Below, piece after piece: positions 22,599 through 34,694 of a stretch of DNA of 64,000 nt (positions are counted from its first letter, which is position 1; the number at the start of each line of letters is the position of its first letter). Where the stretch lies: the NCBI GenBank assembly GCA_947034885.2, contig OX344753.2, positions 21,886,001 through 21,950,000 of the forward strand, read 5' to 3'. A program made the translations under genes and the position numbers. The DNA is from Thuidium tamariscinum (Eukaryota; Streptophyta; Bryopsida; Hypnales; Thuidiaceae). The notes beneath the pieces were generated by a model that was given only the letters and a program-made list of their open reading frames with translations, was not told where the DNA came from and did not search any database.

Positions 22599-24979
22599 TC
22601 AGAAGCTAAAGCAGGCGAAGTTCAAGCTCCGTTTCCAAGTGCCCCACTGCAAGTTTGCATGCGGCAGCTCCTCCCGACACACCTTCCAAAACAGCGGCAA
22701 ATGCACCGGACTATCCAAATGCACATAAATCTCCAGAATCTTCAAACTCGGCAACGCCGCAATCAGCCATTGCAAAATCGACACACACGTCTCCAAGCTC
22801 TGCACCACCATATGCACAATCAGACTCGACAACCCCGGCCACCCCCTGAAAATCTCCAGCTCCTGCTTCCCCGCAAAGCACTCCTCCATGGAATGCCACA
22901 ACCCCGGTCCAACACTCAGCGTGTGCAGAGCAGGACACGACGTTTTCAGCGCTTCAATGTCAGGCAGATTCCTCGGGATTTGCTCCAACACCCCTTCCCA
23001 TTTCCCATCTTCACCCAACGCCATACACGGCACGTCCAGAAAGATCTTCTCCAAGAGAAGATTGGTGCGCATGAGCTTGGATAAAGTCGCGAAATGAGAG
23101 GCTCCGAAGAGAAGCTCGCGGAGGTTGCGAACGTCGTCAAATTGGACTACTGAGCCGTCCCGCTTCTCCATGCAAACTGCGACGTAGGCGAGCTTGGGGG
23201 CGCGGACACGAAGAGAGTCGGGGCATGTCATTTTGAGCTGGAGTTTGGTGCAGAGGGGGAGATCGAGGTCGACTGTCTTTGCTGGGGTGGAAAGGCCCAA
23301 GCACAGGACTTCGAGCTTGGGGGACGTGAGGCGCGCTTCTTGGACGCCGAAGACGCTCACGAGGGCGAGGGTGATTAAGGAGGGCATGCAATTGTTGATG
23401 TCGGTGAGCGACTGGTCCGTCATTTTGATGCAACGGAGGGTCAGGGACTGCACTGCAGGCAGAAGCTCAAGGTCGTTCGTGTCTAAGTACATGTTACGAA
23501 GCTCCAGATGGCGCAACTCCTTGCCTGGTGGTGGGGCAAGCATGACACAACACAAAACACAAACGTCAGTGAGACATTGAGGATTCAAATCATGGTTACA
23601 TGATTAATTACTCCCTCGGTCTTGACAATAGTTTCATAGTCATTCAAATGCATAATTCAGATCATGGGTCCAAATTTGATCTGAATGGTCTAAATGATCT
23701 TTGATCTCTGTGCATGTGTTCGTTAGACAAACAAATCTGTTCAAAAGAAAGTCCCCATTTGAGTTACTGAATAGATAAGTGTCTGCAGTGATGTTTGAAA
23801 CATTTATCTGAGAAAAAGGTAGGTAATTCACATGGGGCCAAATTTTATGTCAAAGAATACCATTGCATGGGCTTCTCAAAGCATGCACGAAATTGGACGA
23901 GACAAAGAATCACAACTCGCACTGTTCAAATGTGTCTCATTAAGGGCCCTCAGAATATTGTCTGTAGCCAGAAACACTACAAGAAAGTCCACATAATATA
24001 ATTTACTGAACGAACATTAGTTATCCAATTTGGACACCAAAGGAAGGGAGATTGCAGCTTACAAGTTTCGGAGAGCACGCGTACGATGGGCGACTGTCGC
24101 ATGATGGCCTGTTGCCCATAATCCACGACCGTCAAGTTCCGTAGCGAGTGCTTGCACATCGACACCCACTTCCTCACGAACGTGGGCTCACTCAACCAGA
24201 AGTCCACCATGTGGATCTCCTCCTTCTGGAACAAGTTGGCTTGCATTTCCTGGTCCACTTCGATCCGGAGCTGCTCCACTCGCTTTACGTGGCGGAGCAT
24301 GTTCAGGCAGGCGCTTTTGAAGGAGACGTAAACTGGCAGTTGCTTGGAAGCAGGGCCTGCAACAGTACTACTACTGCCACTATCTTCAGAGGGAGCAGGT
24401 GCAATGGGAGCCGACGACCATTCACACGTCTCATCGTCGTCTTCCGCTTCACTATCATCCGAATCATCTGAATTCGATGCTCCATCGTCGTCGTCGTCAT
24501 CTTCTTCATCGTCGGAGAATGAGCAAGGGCGGCGGATGGGGAAGCGCTCCCTGGCCAAGTCGTAGTACCGTTTCCGGCATGTCAAGGTTAAACTGGGCAC
24601 TTGTTGCACGGCTTCGTTCATGGTTCGGCTTGTGGCCATGCAATTGGCAAGGTCCCTGGCATCTTTCACCTTGTTGAAGATGTCGGTGAGGACATGGATG
24701 GGTAACGCCTGCACAAAAAACGAGTTAAATCAGTACACTTAGGGTTCCAGTCACTTGAAACAGAAGAGCATGCTCTATAAACTTGGCTATCATGTTAACA
24801 ACACTACAGTCGTAGAATATCACAAGCGGCGCCTGTGAGCAGATTCAATGAAGTGAAAGTAATGAACTCCTGTGCACTCTGTGTTAAACTTGGCATGTGA
24901 TTGTGAGTTTGCAATGGAAATGTAAAAGAGAAAAAAAGTTTCGGGGGGTAGTGTGGATGGATTTTAGTACCTCCTCCAT
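22599..24979 (-). CDS. F-box/LRR-repeat protein, probable SCF ubiquitin-ligase substrate receptor
   Basis: F-box proteins bind SKP1 in SCF complexes and choose proteins for ubiquitination. Minus-strand exons: 24979-24971 (if the start is here), 24708-24063 and 23524-22599. Donors GTACTA and GTAAGC and acceptors TTTTGTGCAG and CCACCAG join in frame (phases 0 and 1). This gives 526 residues. The N-terminus MEEALPIHVLTDIFNKVKDA is an F-box helix start. An unusual Asp/Ser/Glu tract follows (about 69-98). From about 190 come VDYGQQAIMRQSP, then leucine-rich repeats (LRHLELRNMYLD, VQSLTLRCIKMTD, LITLALVSVFGV) and GPGLWHS. The pattern is that of the plant family around Arabidopsis At1g67190, recognised from memory. 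The first exon is tiny, and ATGs at 24994 or 25239 are in frame as alternatives. The apparent start at 24714 is not real: it is a GTG inside the acceptor. The substrate is unknown. Confidence 0.88.
24485..24517 (-). repeat. Coding trinucleotide repeat (poly-Asp/Glu)
   Basis: CGT/CTT-type triplets on the plus strand read as GAC/GAT/GAA on the minus strand. They encode the acidic tract of the F-box protein between the F-box and the LRRs. Such triplet runs change length easily. Confidence 0.85.
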
Positions 24980-25239
24980 GTTGAGGGGCTGCATCTCAGT
25001 TGCCCCATCGACAACAACGTCTTTCAATGTCGGTGCCTTCAGTGTTTCCTGCAGTCGTACGTACCGAGCTTAGTACAGGAACTCAGGCGTATCTCAACTC
25101 AAATCATATGCAAGCAAACGTTACGGAAAGCAGAAATTGCACGATATGAAAGATGAGTTTGTAGGTGTTTTACCTGAAACGCTCCCTCTGCAAGCTCTTG
25201 GACAGTATCAGTCTCCTGGCATCGCGCCATAGCCCCCAT
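24980..25239 (-). other. Possible 5' coding extension or spliced 5' UTR of the F-box gene
   Basis: On the minus strand, 25239-25174 opens with ATG (MGAMARCQETDTVQE...), ends CAG and is followed by donor GTAAAA. After acceptor CTGCAG, 25048-24971 continues ETLKAPTLKDVVV... to MEE. Both are in phase 0 with the F-box exon, and a stop lies five codons upstream of the 25239 ATG. If used, the protein would have 571 residues. The family normally begins right at the F-box, so these 45 residues may instead be untranslated. Confidence 0.45.
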
Positions 25240-26640
25240 GAATGCCCCGCTCGATCAATGCCAGATAGCAGACCCACTTCCAGAGGGGGCCGACCTCAGA
25301 TACTCCACATACAAAAGAATGGTGTGTTCCTGCTGCTAGCAAAGCAAAGCAAGCACGGCACCCGAGCTACTTGCAAATGCACTCCGGCCGCTGGCTGTGG
25401 CATTCCAGCAACGACCTCCTCACTTGGTGCCTGAACTGGCAACAACAGATTGAGACTTTGCCGTTGGGATTCTCTCGGTTTTGACTACAGAAGCACGCCT
25501 CGTCCATAGAAAATGAGTAAGCAGTGGTCAAGCGCTTCCCTTTGGCTTTCTGTAATTTAAACTGTGACATTCATTCAGTCACCCCAATTGTTGGGTTTCT
25601 TGTTCGGTGACTCTTTGTCTCTTCCACCTGCGGGGTTAGCTCTAAGCTCACGCCACAAAAACGTTTTTCTGCTTCTTCAAGATTCGTGCAAAATCTTACA
25701 CAGCAAGCTCTGTACCGTCAATCTGGACTTCGAGCTCTCGAAAAAAGGGACCTAAACTGGGAGCACAACTCATAGCAGTAACGGAAGCGCTTCACCATAA
25801 ACCTGGTGGCACACCACAGAAAACGATGGAGGATCTCTACCCTCCTCTGAAGGCAGAAAAATGTCTGAAAAACAAGAAAGAGCAAACTGTTGCTTCTCTA
25901 AGTGAACTCCACACTACGACAAGCTCACTCTGCAGCTAATTGTACAGTGCAAACCTCGAACACAACTCAATTGGAAAGCAAAATTTGTACCCTCAGGACG
26001 CCCAAACCCCGGTCTTGGTGCGAGTTCTTGCTGCACAAAAGCAGTGTGACTTATGCGCCATAAAACATAAATTGCTACCTTATTGTGAGCTTCCCCCTCG
26101 GAGCTTCAGTCACACTTTGGTGCTGAAACAAGCTCACAGAGCTCTCTCAAAATTGGATTGTACAAAGAGAGAGGGCCACTCGGATCGTGGCAGAACCTTA
26201 CATAAATACCGAAAGCAGGAGGGGGAGAAGGAAAGGAGGGAGAGCATGATTTCAGAGTCTGAAACTCTTACTCCTTTAGAAGGCTTTTCTGGAATGTTTC
26301 CAAGTCTTGAAAAGAAAAAGGGTTTTATCGTGTAACGGGGGAAATTCCATTGCAAAAGACTGAGGAGCATGATTAGTTGGACACCCAAAAGGAGTGCAAA
26401 TGCTGGGGGAAAAAATACAGGGAGCCGACCAAGTAAGCGATCACCTCACGGGGCCACTATTCCACCTTCAGTTGTCGAAGGAGAAAAGAGTTTACAAAGA
26501 ATTTGGAATCAGCATTGAAAAAAAGGGTTGCAATACCGGTAGAACAGTTGGTCACACAGCCACAGCTAGCGCTACTCGCCAAGGAAGTTGTCCACGTCAC
26601 ACAAATTACAACTAGTAGGGGTAGTCACACCTCCTTCATG
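25240..26640 (-). promoter_or_regulatory. Likely promoter/5' flank of the F-box gene
   Basis: This stretch keeps a gene-like base composition before the sequence turns AT-rich. Open frames (for example 25940-26335 plus, 131 codons) have no recognisable domains and no splice-linked partners. I place the promoter and perhaps a long 5' UTR here by position only. No defined TATA box or motif is claimed. Confidence 0.4.
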
Positions 26641-28521
26641 TCAATCTTAATCTTCATAAAATGGGGCCGTGGCACTCTCATATTGGTCCTTTGTGGTTCG
26701 AGGAGGTTCCATTCTATGAAAATTGAAAATGGTCAATGCTCTTCTGTAGAGAAGAAGAAGAATGGGTGTAAAGAACATTTCTTCATAAAAAATTTCATCC
26801 CATGTTTGCTGATTTTTGCCCCCTTGCCACATTTCTATATTTCAACACTATGAATTTTGCCCGAGTTTTGCACACTACTTGTGCAACCCAAGTTGTATGC
26901 CTTCGTCATGCATTCCAGGTTGCCCTTGTTGTCTATGTGTCTATTGTGGAATCTATGGCAATAAATCTCAACCTCCAATCCTACATTGTCATTTTCGCAT
27001 GACGTAAAATCAGTCCCATGAAGTCCCTAAGTTTACCACAGGGGTAAAACGCTGAAATTTTTTATTTTTTGGATAAATTTTTTTTTTCAAATTCTGAGTT
27101 CATATATGGCATCAGAGACCCCAAATTAGTATAGAGAAAGAGTCAAACACAACCAAAAATCCTACAAAAACATAAACCCCAAACCTCAATCAACCCCTAG
27201 TAAATGAGTTTTACCCCACTGGAGCCACGTTCTATCCCTTTGTCGCACCTTCGTGGGACTAATTTAATGTCTTGCGTCATTTTCTTCATCAACAAAAAAG
27301 AGGATCACACCTTCTTCATGATTTCTTGCTTCCATTTGTCCCCTCTTTTAACTCCACAACTTCTCTTTTCTTCATAGAAATGTTGCTTTCAAAGAAGGCA
27401 CGACCCCTAATTAGTAACCTATCCTCACTAATGAAAAGTGCACTCCAGAGTAACTTCAAAGATTCTAAACCTTACTTCAAATCCTACTCCAAAGATTAAA
27501 TGAAACCCATGAAAGTAATTTAGCAATAAAACTATTGTATAGTTCTATGGACTAAACTAAAGGAACCATAATATAGGTTGGGATAATTAGTTAGTCCCTA
27601 GAAATCAATGTACTCTACATTCGAGTCTACTTCGGCACATTCATTTGGTGTTGAAGTAATTTACTTTTAGAATTCAAATAGTTTGGTAGTACCTTGACTC
27701 TATGCACTTCACTCTTCTTAATTTTCTAACACTCCTAATTTTTTGACACCCCTAATTTTGAATCAATTCTTTCTATTCCTACATAAATGTGTTCAACTTT
27801 TTTTCTAATTTTTCCCAAGAAATCTCTTTGGATATTCAAAATTAGCAACAATGACCTTTCTTTTTCAGATTTTCAGAAATAGTTGTACAATTTTTTTAAT
27901 AATTCCAGACATCTTCCACATTTTCCGTAATTTGTTATAAAACCGACCTACACATAGGGTACTTTGTAAGTTAATTGACTGGTGAGTGTAAGGACTTGGA
28001 CTATGGAGGGCCATGATTTCACATTTTCCCTGAGCCGGACGGACCAGAAGTCCAGAACTGAACTCCACAAGTACAACTGAACTCTCCCAAGGAAGCCACG
28101 GCAGTAAGGTGTGGCACTCTTGCTTTGAAAATGCATCTCCTCTTTTGACCAACAAATCATTTAATAATGCGTTCTTTACTCCGAGATGACAAATGGATAG
28201 GTTCACATAACGATATCTTTCATTTGCAGACCAAATTTTGCTTGCAGGCGTCTGCTCCATTTAATTTCTACTAAGTTATTTCAGGTAGTTTCCTGTCAGT
28301 TTTGTACAAACTGGAGGTGAAGGTACAGTAGGTTCAGCAGAAAATGACTCTGAAATTAGATGCTTTGAAAAATTAATATTCCTCAAAAAAAAAAGAGTGG
28401 AGGAAAAGAAAAGATATTAATTATAAGTATTTGTAGAATCTGTTTCACCTTATTTTTTGAAAATAAATAAGTAAATATTTGGCACAGATATAAGCTTAGT
28501 AAGTTTGCTTTTCATTTACGG
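26641..28521. other. Intergenic, no gene seen; short inverted arms at 27036 and 27208
   Basis: Only short frames occur. The 15-bp arms CCACAGGGGTAAAAC (27036-27050) and GTTTTACCCCACTGG (27208-27222) are inverted with two mismatches and could mark a decayed 190-bp MITE. The rest is AT-rich and featureless. Confidence 0.5.
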
Positions 28522-28829
28522 TAAGGTAGGAGGGGAAAAACTACTCATCTAAGAGCAGAAACTGAATTTTGTGGAGGTGAAACTTCTTTGAATTATTTTT
28601 CTTGAAAGAAGAGTGGAATCGGCATCTTTTTGAAGGCGTTTCATATTTTTTGGAGCTTTGAGGAATTACTTATGAATTTTTGAAGTCAAATCTACTCATG
28701 TTCTAAAAGTGTCAAATGTACATTGTTTATATAGTCTTATAAAGATGAAAAAGCAACATGTACAATTAGTGTACATTTTGGGAGGTGGTTGGTTTCAGAG
28801 CCTAAACAGATTTCAAGCCTTCTACCTTA
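28522..28829 (-). mobile_element. AAGGTAGG-ended MITE (family N), inverted copy
   Basis: Left end TAAGGTAGGAGG, right end CTTCTACCTTA, with TA at both borders. The interior, read on the minus strand, matches 59259-59575 (shared TGGATT/ATTCCACT and AATTCCTCAAAG blocks and paired TGTACATT motifs). It is non-coding. Confidence 0.7.
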
Positions 28830-29875
28830 GTTCATTCAACCTTGTAAGACCTAAGTTTTCAAATAATACATAGTTATTATCAATGGTTCAAAGTGTCTTC
28901 AAAAGCACACACGAACATAGCATGTTGCAATGCAACAACATCAAAAAGGTTTTATCAAGTTGCAAGGTACATTTCCAAGGGGTGCACACTCCGTTTCTTT
29001 GATGTCGACATGCGAACTAATGAAGGATGATTTTAATTGCGTTGGACCTAAATTTTACACAATTATTCAAAGTAAATTAGCATCCATATAATGAGCTTTT
29101 AGACTTTAGAAATAATGAAGGGTATACAAGAATACAAAATTTTATCAATTTCTTTTTTTTAAAGTAGCCATGCCAAAATTTCCCTCCAAAAACTTAAACT
29201 TTCCACAATATACTTAATATAGTATAAATCGATGAGTTGTATAGTAAATTTACAAAGGTGTAAAATTTTCTAATTTACTAAAGGTCAACTTGAATCCTAT
29301 ATGCTTGTTGTACAAGTAAATTTAAACTTGGATGAATGAACCTGTGAATGAATGATATTCTCATTGGCCATGCACTTCCATTAGTTCAATATATAACCGA
29401 TTGGCAGGGTAAGTAGATGGTTGGGGTTTAGTGAAGTTTTTTGAAAGTTAGAGTTTTTGTTAACAGTGGCAGAGGTTTTTCAAATTTGCTTGAGAGATTT
29501 CAAATTTGTGTTCAAATTTGGTTTAGGGTGAAGAAATTTTTAGATCTTTTAAAAAACAATTAGTATTTGATATGAATTTTTGTCATTGAATTTTTGGAGA
29601 AGATAATCACAATAATATAAAAATTTCACAAGAAAAAATTATAGTATAAAATACATGTTTCATATTTGAAGAAAAAAAAGCAAAACTTTTATCTATATAT
29701 AGTAGCAAAATAGAGCATATAGAACAAAGGATTTTGAAGTTTGACTTCATAGTCAAAGATTTCATCCCTCTTGTGTGTCTTTCTTTCTTATCCACTTGTT
29801 GGTTTTGATATATATTTGTATTGTTTGTGCAATAAACATTCCTTTTGTTTTACAAAAAACTTCATCCAATCAAGG
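28830..29875. other. AT-rich intergenic DNA, no gene seen
   Basis: Stops are dense in all frames. Nothing recognised apart from homopolymer runs. Confidence 0.65.
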
Positions 29876-30784
29876 TTAACTCCTAAAGGACCAAATGACC
29901 ATTGAATGTATGCAAGTGATTTTGGATAGGTACATAAGATGTCATTTTTTAACAAATTTTCTTCAAATTTTGACACAAGGTTTGAAAGTATATCTTGTAA
30001 GTGGAAATATAATTTTTTCCAATCAAATGTCTGGATAAAAATTATGTTGGCTTGAACTTTGAGGGTAGTCCATTGGTAGCTTGAGGTAGCATGCATAAAA
30101 TTCCTCTTATAATTTTGAAATTTAGTATATATGTAATTTATATGATGCAAGATGCAATTATCCAATTAAAACATTTGTATTGGAAAAATCTCACTTTCAG
30201 AGGAGTTGAAGTCTACTAGCCCTAGCCTATTGGGCAAGGTTTGAAAAAAAATTCTCTAAACTTCAAATGTCATTAGGAGGGATTTGAGGGCAATGGAAGC
30301 CCGTTTCAAGGCTATTCCCTATTCCATTCCCTACGTTGTCCCAGAAACTACATATTAGCCCATTGGGCTGAATTTTTTTATTTTGAAAAAAAAATGATTG
30401 GTTTCTTTTTCAAAAATTCTAAAAAGTGTCAAGAAATCCAAAAATATATTAAAAAATTCAAAATTCAAAAATTAATATTTAAAAGTTAATTTAAAATTAA
30501 AAATAATTAATATTTTCTGACATGGCATTCTCTTGGCCATATTAGATTGCTAATGTGTCTTGTTCGTAGCATGTTTCCATAATTGGGGAACTCAAATCTC
30601 TTCTAATGTTATAATCTTTTAGTTTTTGCAATCAAAGTTTATGAAAATTTTCCCATATATTCTCATGGTAATTTAGGATTATTTTTTATTTTTTATAATT
30701 TTTATTTTCTTCATTTTCCTCTCATTGCCTTGGCTATTTTTTACAATTTGTATCCAAGATGTGCTTCAATCCTTTAGGGGTTAA
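29876..30784 (+). mobile_element. TTAA-bounded element (909 bp)
   Basis: Left end TTAACTCCTAAAGGACC; right end ATCCTTTAGGGGTTAA. Its inverted ends of about 15 bp including TTAA match those of the 36443 and 37037 elements. The interior differs from those copies and is AT-rich without a transposase frame, so it would be a non-autonomous member or a separate subfamily. Confidence 0.6.
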
Positions 30785-32349
30785 TAAAGATTAAAAGTGT
30801 TTAGAGATACAATCATGTACATCTAAGTGGCACATTTGAGATAAAAATTGTCCCTATTAAAGTAACCAAATTTGCAGTTTTAAGTCTTTATTTTTTGGTC
30901 AAATTCTAAATAATGCTATGATTGCCTATAGCATATATTGATTTTTTGACCTTTAAATGGACCACAAGACTTATTGTATCCTCCTAAAATGCAAATTGTC
31001 CTTCATACACCAAAATCCTAGCAAAATTTTGAACTATCATTTACAATAGGTTTCTATCAAAAGGCTCTAACTTTACTCCTATAAGTTTTATTTGCTTCCA
31101 AAGGGGTAGCAACAAGACTAAAGCAAGGGTCTTCCAATTCTTAAAATCCTAATTTGCCAATAAATAGTTTGAAGTCCAAAGTTAGATTTACACTTAGGTC
31201 AAGTCCCATGCGATTTTTAATAGAAGAGAAGTCAAGGTCGAATCCCACATGGTTAAAAGAAATAATGTTTTTCTAATTCCTATGGGCATTTTTTCCCTAA
31301 CTATTTGAAGAAAACTTAAAGAAATTCTAGAGATTTTTATACCTTAATTAAATCTCACAACAATAGATTCTTCTATATGTCTTCATCTTGAATTCTATGT
31401 AATTAGATCTACAAATAAATAAATAGATACAACCCCAACCACATCCAACAAAATGAACACGATTGAATGGGTCCTTGCTATTATATAAGTTTGCCTATGA
31501 TAGGCCAAATGCCATCTAGCCCATCACAAGCAAAATTGTATTAATGATATGCATATCCAAATTCGAAATGTGCTTCACCAGAATATATTTGCTTGAGATG
31601 GGTTTGTTGGCATTTGGTCTATCATAAGAAGACCTACTTTAGTCAAGGTGTAAAGTATCCCTCTAAAAATTATTAATTTTAAATGAAAGCCTATTCCGAA
31701 TTGTAGCCAAAAAAGATGTAAATTAAGTACCTTCTAAACCACCACTTTTTCATTATTGTACTTTGTTACCATTTTTAAAATCATAAAATTTGTGTATCTT
31801 TTTATTTAACAAGTGAAAGGACGTTTCAACACACCAAAGGAAGTGGCATTTGGATACCATATTCAAAAAGCTATGAAGAAGTTATGAAGAGCCAAAATTC
31901 TTTTTGGTAAATTTTCTAAAATTGTTGCTTCAACTTGAGTACATATTGATTTTGGAGGTGTATATAGAGTGATGATTGATGGCCGTTTCAACAAGGGTGC
32001 AATTTTAGTGTACACACCTTATATGTGTGTAAATTGCCATAGGAGGAGTAATAGTGTTCTCTTTTTGTGTAACTTAGCACATGAACTTTGAAGAAGTTAC
32101 GCTTCCATTGCTTTAATCCTAGAAGAGCCTAGAAGCCCTTTGCGACTATACAATATATTATGAATACGGTGATATTTGATCAGAAAAATGTTGAATAAGT
32201 ACTTTTCAATATAATGTAAATCAATGATCATGATCATATGTAATAACAATGTATCACAATTCATATATAAAATCACAATTGAAGAGCTATGAGACTAAAT
32301 ATGGGGCTAAAGTTATATGACCCTAAAAATCCCAAAGGCTTGTCTAGGG
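30785..32349. other. AT-rich intergenic DNA, no gene seen
   Basis: No coding frame, RNA gene or clear repeat was recognised between two TTAA-bounded elements. Confidence 0.65.
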
Positions 32350-33330
32350 TTAACCCCAAAGTGACAATGAGGACAAAACATGTCCTCACACAGTTTCAAG
32401 TCTAGTTCAAAGTCCATAACTTTTGCATCCAAGGTCCAAATTCAACAAAACTTATTGGGAAAGTTGTGTTTTTCCCTCTAGTTTGTTTGGTAAATTTTTC
32501 AGATGAATCCAAGATGTATTGATTTTTTGAAAGCCAATCAAAGTTCACAACTTCAATTTGAGTTTACCAAACTACATTTGAGGGCTGCAACTTTGGGGCC
32601 TTGTATCTCCTTCATCCATTGCTCATTTTCAATAAAAAAAAATTGTTGGGTTTTGTTTCCCTTGAAGTATAGTTATTGTGGTAAAGTTTTCATGTCAATC
32701 CAAATTGTTTTGAATGTTTTAGAGCAATTCAAAGTTCAAAATCCTGCCATTATTTGAGTACATTGAACTTTGGTGGCTTGTTTACTCTTCATACGGAGTC
32801 CATTTTCAATCATTCTTTTTAGAAAAGTTGCACATAATAGTCTAGTTTGTGTGGCTAAAATTTCATGCTAATCCAAGAATTAATGAGTGACTGAGAAGCA
32901 TTCTAGTAGAAGGAGGTTCTGCTTTAGATTTGTTTTTTGCAATTTTTCTTGCTGATTTTTGACATTTCAAAGTTGTTTTGTAGACACAATGAGTCAATTG
33001 AATGAAATCTTTTTTCACCAGTGTGTTTATATACTAGTTTTGAATCATTTTGTAGTATAGAGTTTTTTCATTTGAGTAGGTTTAGAAATCAGATTTCACC
33101 TCCAAATGTGTTTTTGGGAAAATTTCAGCATCCATTTTCAACACTAAAACATTATGATCTTGCAATTTGTGCGATCAAATGACTTCAAATTTTGTACATG
33201 TCATTTACAACATGTAAATTACAAGATTGTACGGTTGAAATTTGAATAACGTGAAGACATTTAAATCCATAACTCTTCAAAAGCAGTGATGTTTTTGAAC
33301 CCTGGAAATTGAATGTCACTTTGGAGTTAA
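32350..33330 (+). mobile_element. TTAA-bounded element (981 bp) with internal tandem repeats
   Basis: Left end TTAACCCCAAAGTGACA and right end TGTCACTTTGGAGTTAA form 17-bp inverted ends with one mismatch. Inside, a unit of about 185 bp occurs roughly three times (anchors near 32425, 32615 and 32797, each with TTTTCAAT-like or AAAGTTGTG-like motifs and TCATGCTAATCC-like motifs). The 84-codon frame at 32503-32757 lies in these repeats and is not a gene. Confidence 0.75.
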
Positions 33331-34694
33331 GCTACATGTCTGCAACTGTAAGAACGAGGCAAATCAGTCTGCGCCGAAATTGTTGAAAAAAGAAGCGGTG
33401 TCATGGAGCACAGAAGAAGCAATTGGGATGGCAAGACATCAAATCTGTTCCACATGGCAAGACATCAATTCATGGGACAAGTAGGGTAAATTTTGTATTT
33501 TTGAGGGGTAAAAGTTTTAAGGAAAAAAAAAAGTCCCTATAGTTTTGGGTAAGTTCTTGATCAATTCAAGCTAATTTGGAGTCTATGATTGCAAATATGA
33601 ACTCCAAGTTTGCAAATTTCATTATGCATAAAAAATTTAAAAATCAAGTGTTTTCTCTCATAATAAATTGAGTTTGCTAGTCCCTTTTCGTGGAATAGGT
33701 TTATACAGTAGTGGCTTTCATTGGGATGTCCATTTGGCAAGACAGTAAATCCTACCATTGGAGGTGACCCAGCAAGGTAAATTTTGGATTCTTTGGGTAG
33801 AAGTGGAAAAAAGCCCCATATTTTGTGCCATATGTAAAATAATTTGTGCCATTTGAAAAAAAAGAAGTTCCAGCATTTTCCCCCGAGGTAAATCCACTCT
33901 GCTGGGCCCACCTCTGCTGGTAGGATTTCAGTATTTCACGTCCTCCGTCCATTGGAGAGTCTGTGTCGTGGAAGAAGAGGAAGTAAGTTAAGGTACCTTC
34001 ACGTGAATGCCCCCAATGCAGACAAGACAGACCTGCAGCCATCCAGGTAACTTTCAATTACTGAGCAAGCTGCAGTTGCCAGAGAACTGAATGGCAGTGA
34101 AATTGATCGTGGCATGTCAAACCAAGCCAGTCAATGACACATCACAACACTCAATGACTTCCAACAGAGTGAGGCCCAAGCATAAGGAACTTTAACTCAA
34201 CTTAACCCCTCAAGGACGTTTTGGTTCCTCACAGGGCAGCCCAAGGAAGTTGTCAGAGGACTGTTTTAGTTTTTAGTGTTTTTCTTAAACAAATGAAACG
34301 AAATTTCATTGCCAAAGGTAAAATACAGAACACCACCCACAGCCACACATAACATTCAATAGCTTTGGGTGACTCTGCCTTCTGAAGGGTGTGGAATATT
34401 TGACACCCCAACAGTGTTTCATCAGTAATTATTGAAGTAAGTAGACATGTGGAGAATGGAGAGGTTCTTGGGTGTGGAATATACCACACCCTTCACTATA
34501 GAGAGAAGGCAGAGCCACAACATGCTACTCAATGTTATGCAAGTCGGTGGCCTATTGACAGTTTTTGATTTTCTTAAAATTTTGATACAAGGAAAGGGAA
34601 TTTTTAATGCAAGAAGAAAAGGTGCAGGTGCCTAACCACAAGCAACCCGGTGTGTGTGCGTGTGAAACAATTGTTAAGGTAGAAGGCTTGAGAG
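33331..34694. other. Intergenic, no gene seen
   Basis: Moderately AT-rich. At 34202 a TTAACCCCTCAAGG resembles the left end of the TTAA-bounded elements, but I found no matching right end. The frames at 33561-33911 and 33752-34057 (minus) overlap each other and have no recognisable content. Confidence 0.55.

Noticed and set aside
22467..23084. 205-codon plus-strand frame
   Set aside because: Antisense to the LRR exon of the F-box gene; its proline/glutamine-rich composition mirrors leucine codons on the other strand.
25940..26335. 131-codon frame upstream of the F-box gene
   Set aside because: No domain, no splice partner and a position expected for a promoter; kept only as part of the 5' flank.
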